Positions 59,629-64,000 of a DNA stretch of 64,000 nucleotides are shown in pieces (position 1 is the stretch's first letter; each line of letters starts with the position of its first letter). The stretch is from Glandiceps talaboti (taxonomy: Eukaryota; Hemichordata; Enteropneusta; Spengelidae): assembly GCF_964340395.1 (NCBI RefSeq), contig NC_135564.1, forward strand, positions 1,712,501-1,776,500, in the 5' to 3' direction. A model generated the notes under the pieces. The model worked only from the letters and a program-made list of their open reading frames with translations, ran no database searches and was not told the DNA's origin. A program made the translations under genes and the position numbers.

Positions 59629-62600
59629 TCTATTTATCTATTTATCTATCTATCTATCTACAGTCTATCTATAGTCTATATATATACATATGTGTGTATG
59701 TATGTATGTATAGTATGTAGCAGACAAGATATATTCTCCAAAATATCTCCATTATTTTTTGAGTTGAAGACAGGGTTTTTAGACTTCTCCCAAGACATTT
59801 ATAAAGATCAGTGAATTTCACCTTGTGGAGTCAGGAAGAACTTATAATTAACATAAAACATGTCCTTTTAATATGTAAATTTCCCATGACTCTAATCCTT
59901 TTCAGGGGAGAAGTGTTTCTGGTCATGAGGGATTAATTGCTGTCATTTTGTGTCGGTGAGTTATGGATGTGGTGACACTATCACATGACTTCATATGTAC
60001 AACGTACATTATAGCCTCATTGAAGCAATTTAACTATAACAAAACTGATATTTTACTATTACTATTATTATTATTTATTATTATTGATTTAATACGTTAT
60101 AAACAATTCCATTTCATAAGACATATTACTCAGAAATCCTGAAATGAATCTTAGTGAAACCAGTAAAAAAAATAAAATACTGACTGGCTTTAGTGTTGTC
60201 ATAGCGATCAGGTCAGCAAATGTCAGGTAAGATACTATCACTATATATATATATAGCCCTGTCCCACCTGAATTGATTCAAAACTGAATAGATTGAAACC
60301 GCTTTCCATCCCCATGAGAAACTGAGAAATAGATATCACTTTTTCTTTTGCATAAATTTTGAACCGATTTACACCCCTTACCATAATTCTTTTTACATCA
60401 TTTAAATGTTGACATAAAAGACGTTTGTATTTTCAACACCCTGGTTTAACCAAGTCTCTCCAGTTGAACTGGCTTGCTGAAGTGGTTTTGAACTTCAAGT
60501 TATTTCACTAAATCGGTTCAAACCCCAATTTCATGTAGGGACAGGAAAATTAACTGCAGTCAATTTGATTTTGAACCAAGTCAAAGCCCAATGGAGACAG
60601 GTTTTAAATGGGTTTTTAAGTTGTATTTAAAAACAGTACAGGTTTAATACATAGAGAGAGATATATTATTCAATATTTATATTTTATGGTCTTTGAAAAG
60701 AGATTTATTAAAGCTTTTATATTGACTTTTATATTTTTGTTTACATAATATTATTTCATGTATGAGTATGTTGTAGGTGTCCTAAGCTTGTAAGAACCAA
60801 TTCTAATCCTGAACCCATCTACCAAATATCACAGGCTCACATCAGATTATAATAAATCGGGTCTATATCAAACAGTCTGCAATAGAATACCTGGCACAAA
60901 GATTTGATATGGACATTAATATCTGTATTATTTTCCCCCAATATTTCTCAATTATAACCAAATGTTAAAGATATTTCTATTAAAAAATCCACAGCTTGTA
61001 CAAACCATGTAGACATATAATTCATGTTGTAGCTGACTGTTTTACTAGTCTAGAATACAAGTATTATTTTCAATGATTTATGGAGAGGAAATTAATAGAA
61101 TGTGCAGTATTTTCGCTAGGATTTCATTATATTGAATGAAAAGAATAAAATAAATCCCAAGTGAACTTAGAGTATACCTCAGTTTCACTAAAACATCTGC
61201 GCTCGGTTTATACTGTCTACCCAATGTCTGGCAGTTATTTATTGCAGTAAACGTCAACAACCCTTACTTTTAACTGCAAATATAAGAATGTGTACAAACA
61301 ATACTGAAAGTGTAAAGTACTGTGTTCTAATTCAGACAATTGTGTTTGGACAACATCACTAATTCTTTGATAGGACGTACTACTACCAGCCTGTCTGCTA
61401 GCCCAGAAATGTGTCCCACACTTAGAGTTTCTTGAGATATAGTAATGCCAAGATAAGACTCTGGGCTGGCTATCCTGTCTGCAGGCATTTTGAAAGTGTT
61501 TAATTCTATGAACTGTTATCATGGCAAGTTCAGCCATGTTTAATATGTCGTTCTCTAAACAATTAATGTTTCCAGAAAGAAACTTTTCCTTTGAATATGA
61601 TCAAAAAAATCCTGAAAAAATTCAAATTCATAGAATGACTTATAGTGTGCAAAAAAAGTGTTCATTTGATGAAAGTGAGAAACAAAAAGTTTTTGTTTTT
61701 AAAGTTTAATGTCTTTGAATATCTGATTCCCTGGCATTCACTAGTTTAAAAAATTCATGTTTATTACCAGTCTTATGGGATTTAGTGGGCAAAAAGTGTT
61801 CATTTGATGAAAGTGACAAACAAAAAGTTTTTGTTTTTAAAGTTTAATGTCTTTGAATATCTGATTCCCTGGCATTCACTAGTTTAAAAAATTCATGTTT
61901 ATTACCAGTCTTATGGGATTTAGTGGGCAAAAAGTGTTCATTTGATGAAAGTGACAAACAAAAAGTTTTTGTTTTTAAAGTTTAATGTCTTTGAATATCT
62001 GATTCCCTGGCATTCACTAGTTTAAAAAATTCATGTTTATTGCCAGTCTTATGGGATTTAGTGGGCAAAAAGTGTTCATTTGATGAAAGTGAGAAACCAT
62101 CAGAAAGCCGTCATTAATAATTCAATAATGTAAAGCTATATCACAGCTGGTGTTCACTTTGGTAAATCCACCTACCTTCTGTTAGAGCATTCAACAGTGA
62201 ACAAAGAATTCTTGTTGCATGCTACTGTATCATGTCAAGGCACAATCAATACTTCTTGCATTAAAGTATTCCATGCAAAATATACCCCTAAGAGCATTCA
62301 CCTAAATGTCACCTTCTGTACATCAGGGTTAGTTAATGTCTTACAAAAATGCAGTCAACAGCTGTAATATAGTATTTTATTCAGTTAGACTGATTTGGTT
62401 AAAGGCAGTCTAAATTGCTGGCTCTGTGATCTGCTACGCTAATCATTCTGGATGGAATTAGTCTAGTTCCTGATGACTTTGTTCCAATTTTACACTACAT
62501 TATCTTCATACATTACTACATTGCTAAAAGTGTGAAGATATTTAACATAGTGTAAAATCGAAACACGGTCGTCAAAAACTAGACTAGGATGGAATAAGCA

Positions 62601-63103
62601 CTGCAAAATCACATCCAGCTATGTAGACAGTGGCTTATAGTCCAGTCAGTGAATTTTTGTGTATCGTGACACCGGAACACTATGTGGGTGTGTAAGAAAA
62701 TCAATGTTTTTCTCAATGTATGATTTTATGATCATCCTTTCCCCCTCCCCCTTCCCCATCTATGAATTACATAACAAGTCAAATCCAAACTCATAAATGT
62801 TGATTTTTAATTCATTTGAAACTTTGTTTACTTTACCAAATTTCAACCATTCTTACTTTGAAGGTAGTCTGCATGAAACCATATAACCAAAAATATTCTC
62901 AGAAACCACTTTTCACTGTAAGGTCTGTAATGGTTACAATTTGGAGACTATCTTTCAGAAATGATGACATGTTTAATGATAATATTATTTTACCCCTATT
63001 TTCTTGTCATATAGTCTCTCCCTCTGTATATGTCAATGAGGACATACCATTTAGAAGGAGAAAAAGGGGGGATTCAGGGATTAATGCTTTTCTACTTAAT
63101 TGA
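59005..63103 (+). CDS. Possible small type II membrane protein (two exons, tentative)
   Basis: Candidate exon 59005-59188 begins MLGIRLGRFRLKYLL. It has a basic N-terminus, a single hydrophobic span (about residues 14-35) and an acidic, Q/N-rich stem ending at donor G/GTATGT in phase 1. Candidate exon 63015-63103 follows acceptor TTGTCATATAG, is phase-compatible, reads VSPSVYVNEDIPFRRRKRG and stops, with AATAAA 176 nt further on at 63279-63284. Joined, they give 90 residues with a furin-like RRRKR. The topology is like a signal-anchored Golgi or plasma-membrane protein. I do not recognise the family. Other exons could lie in the 3.8-kb gap, and the junction is unproven. Confidence 0.35.
59549..59665. 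repeat. (ATCT)n microsatellite with CTGT and TTAT interruptions
   Basis: About 115 bp in the interval after the candidate exon at 59005. Poly-SIYL frames over it are artefacts. Confidence 0.95.
61650..62095. repeat. 138-bp tandem repeat, 3.3 nearly identical copies
   Basis: AAAGTGTTCATTTGATGAAA starts units at about 61656, 61793, 61931 and 62069. Copies differ at only a few positions (GAGAAACA/GACAAACA, TTACCAG/TTGCCAG), indicating a recent amplification. The first unit overlaps the end of a 62-codon frame (61521-61709) of unknown meaning. Confidence 0.93.
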
Positions 63104-63939
63104 ATATAGTGAGAACTATTCAGTACATATATTATTCAGTCGGGTGTATTAATAATTTATCAAAGAAAACAAAGATAAAATGTAGGTCATTTGTCTATCA
63201 TACCAACTAAAAATATCAGGCTGTTATAATCTCTTAAGTGTTCAAATGTATGTCAGCTTTTTAATATTTTATTCATCTAATAAACTATTTTTATTTTGCT
63301 TTCAGCAGCCCTTGTATTTCTGTATAAATGACAGCCATAATTACATAATCCTGTTTTTGTCGTAACTGCATATACTTACGATGTTTCCATAGTAACTGCA
63401 TGTACTTAAGAAGTTTCTATATTAATTAATACATGCATACAAGATGATTTACATGTTGTTCTGTTTTTTTACTGCTTCTTTGTTATTTTTGACTTCTATA
63501 CTTCGACTTACAAACATTTTGATTTTTATAAAATGACTGTGCCAGCTGTTTTGTGTTTTTGTACCTGATGTCTGTTTTCTGTAAAAATAAAAATGATATG
63601 TAAATGGATTGATCATCACTTTGTATAATAAAATAATATTATTAGTAACATTTATGTATTATTCATTATTAGCCTGTTTACATTGCCATCTCTGTTCTTG
63701 CTTCACTCAGTGTTTCACAAACCAAAGCAGGGCTATAGGAGGTATTACTAGTCTTGTGCTATCCTTCATCAAATCTAACCAAATCTAACAATCTCTGATA
63801 CAATACCACATAATTGAAGCATCCAGACTGGTATGACCAGCTAATGATATATCTCAATAGTACAAGTAAACAGGCTAACTTGTGATATATGTATGGTGAA
63901 ATTTGGTTTTTTTTGGTATAAAAGGGGGCATGCTTTGGG

Positions 63940-63941
<2 letters not shown>

Positions 63942-63992
<51 letters not shown>

Positions 63993-63993
63993 C
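63942..63993. repeat. (AATC)n microsatellite at the window edge
   Basis: Thirteen or so units, the same motif as at 46497-46597. The upstream 63750-63840 segment resembles 8630-8710 (CTATCCTTCATCAAATCT, then CATCCAGACT), a dispersed repeat that may end in this tract. Confidence 0.93.
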
Positions 63994-64000
63994 AAATCTT

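Noticed and set aside
60250-60620. Possible further inverted-repeat element (CCTGTCCC ... GGGACAGG)
   Set aside because: The ends match over only about 8-10 bp with no clear target duplication. Too weak to call.
61235-61537. 100-codon minus-strand frame
   Set aside because: Composition looks random and no motif is recognised.

Overview
The window is eukaryotic, almost certainly from a bilaterian animal and probably a marine invertebrate. It is AT-rich, its genes are split by GT-AG introns of 0.2 to 7 kb, and it is loaded with microsatellites, minisatellites and short inverted-repeat transposons. No bacterial-style gene clusters are present. The long open frames over tandem repeats, such as poly-HTYI, poly-NQPT and poly-L, are repeat artefacts. 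Real genes had to be rebuilt exon by exon from splice sites, reading phase and resemblance to known families. The species cannot be fixed from the sequence alone.

Layout: (1) 317-2410 (+), the last three exons of an unrecognised gene running in from the left edge, with a minisatellite in its probable 3' UTR. (2) 2.5-11.7 kb, intergenic, with a 41-bp satellite-like array and a 39-bp array. (3) 11764-24091 (-), a complete tetraspanin of the TSPAN13/31 type. It has five coding-exon positions, and the third is present as two tandem, phase-matched versions that look mutually exclusive. (4) 24.1-26.0 kb, the tetraspanin promoter, a LINE 3' remnant and a cluster of palindromic CRE motifs. (5) 26069-28668 (+), a complete GATAD1 in four coding exons. 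(6) 28.7-31.4 kb, a convergent intergenic gap with CTCF-like motifs. (7) 31470-44235 (-), a complete ten-exon SLC25A39/40 mitochondrial carrier of 338 residues. Its introns hold most of the spectacular repeats: a roughly 2.3 kb 37-bp array with a 644-bp higher-order unit, nested inverted-repeat elements, and a minisatellite that copies a 3' splice site. (8) 44.2-47.5 kb, intergenic, with long tetranucleotide tracts. (9) 47496-48593 (+), an intronless TRIM-like RING/B-box/coiled-coil protein. (10) 48.6-59 kb, a large gap with no gene I can support. (11) 59005-63103 (+), two phase-compatible exons of a possible small type II membrane protein, tentative.

The genes do not form a pathway. They are housekeeping or regulatory genes: a membrane scaffold, a histone-mark reader, a mitochondrial glutathione carrier and an E3 ligase. 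GATAD1 and SLC25A40 both lie on human chromosome 7q21, so their adjacency here may be ancestral. The most interesting biology is the duplicated tetraspanin exon, where the membrane segment is frozen and the extracellular loop has diverged, and the cysteine-rich matrix loop of the glutathione carrier.
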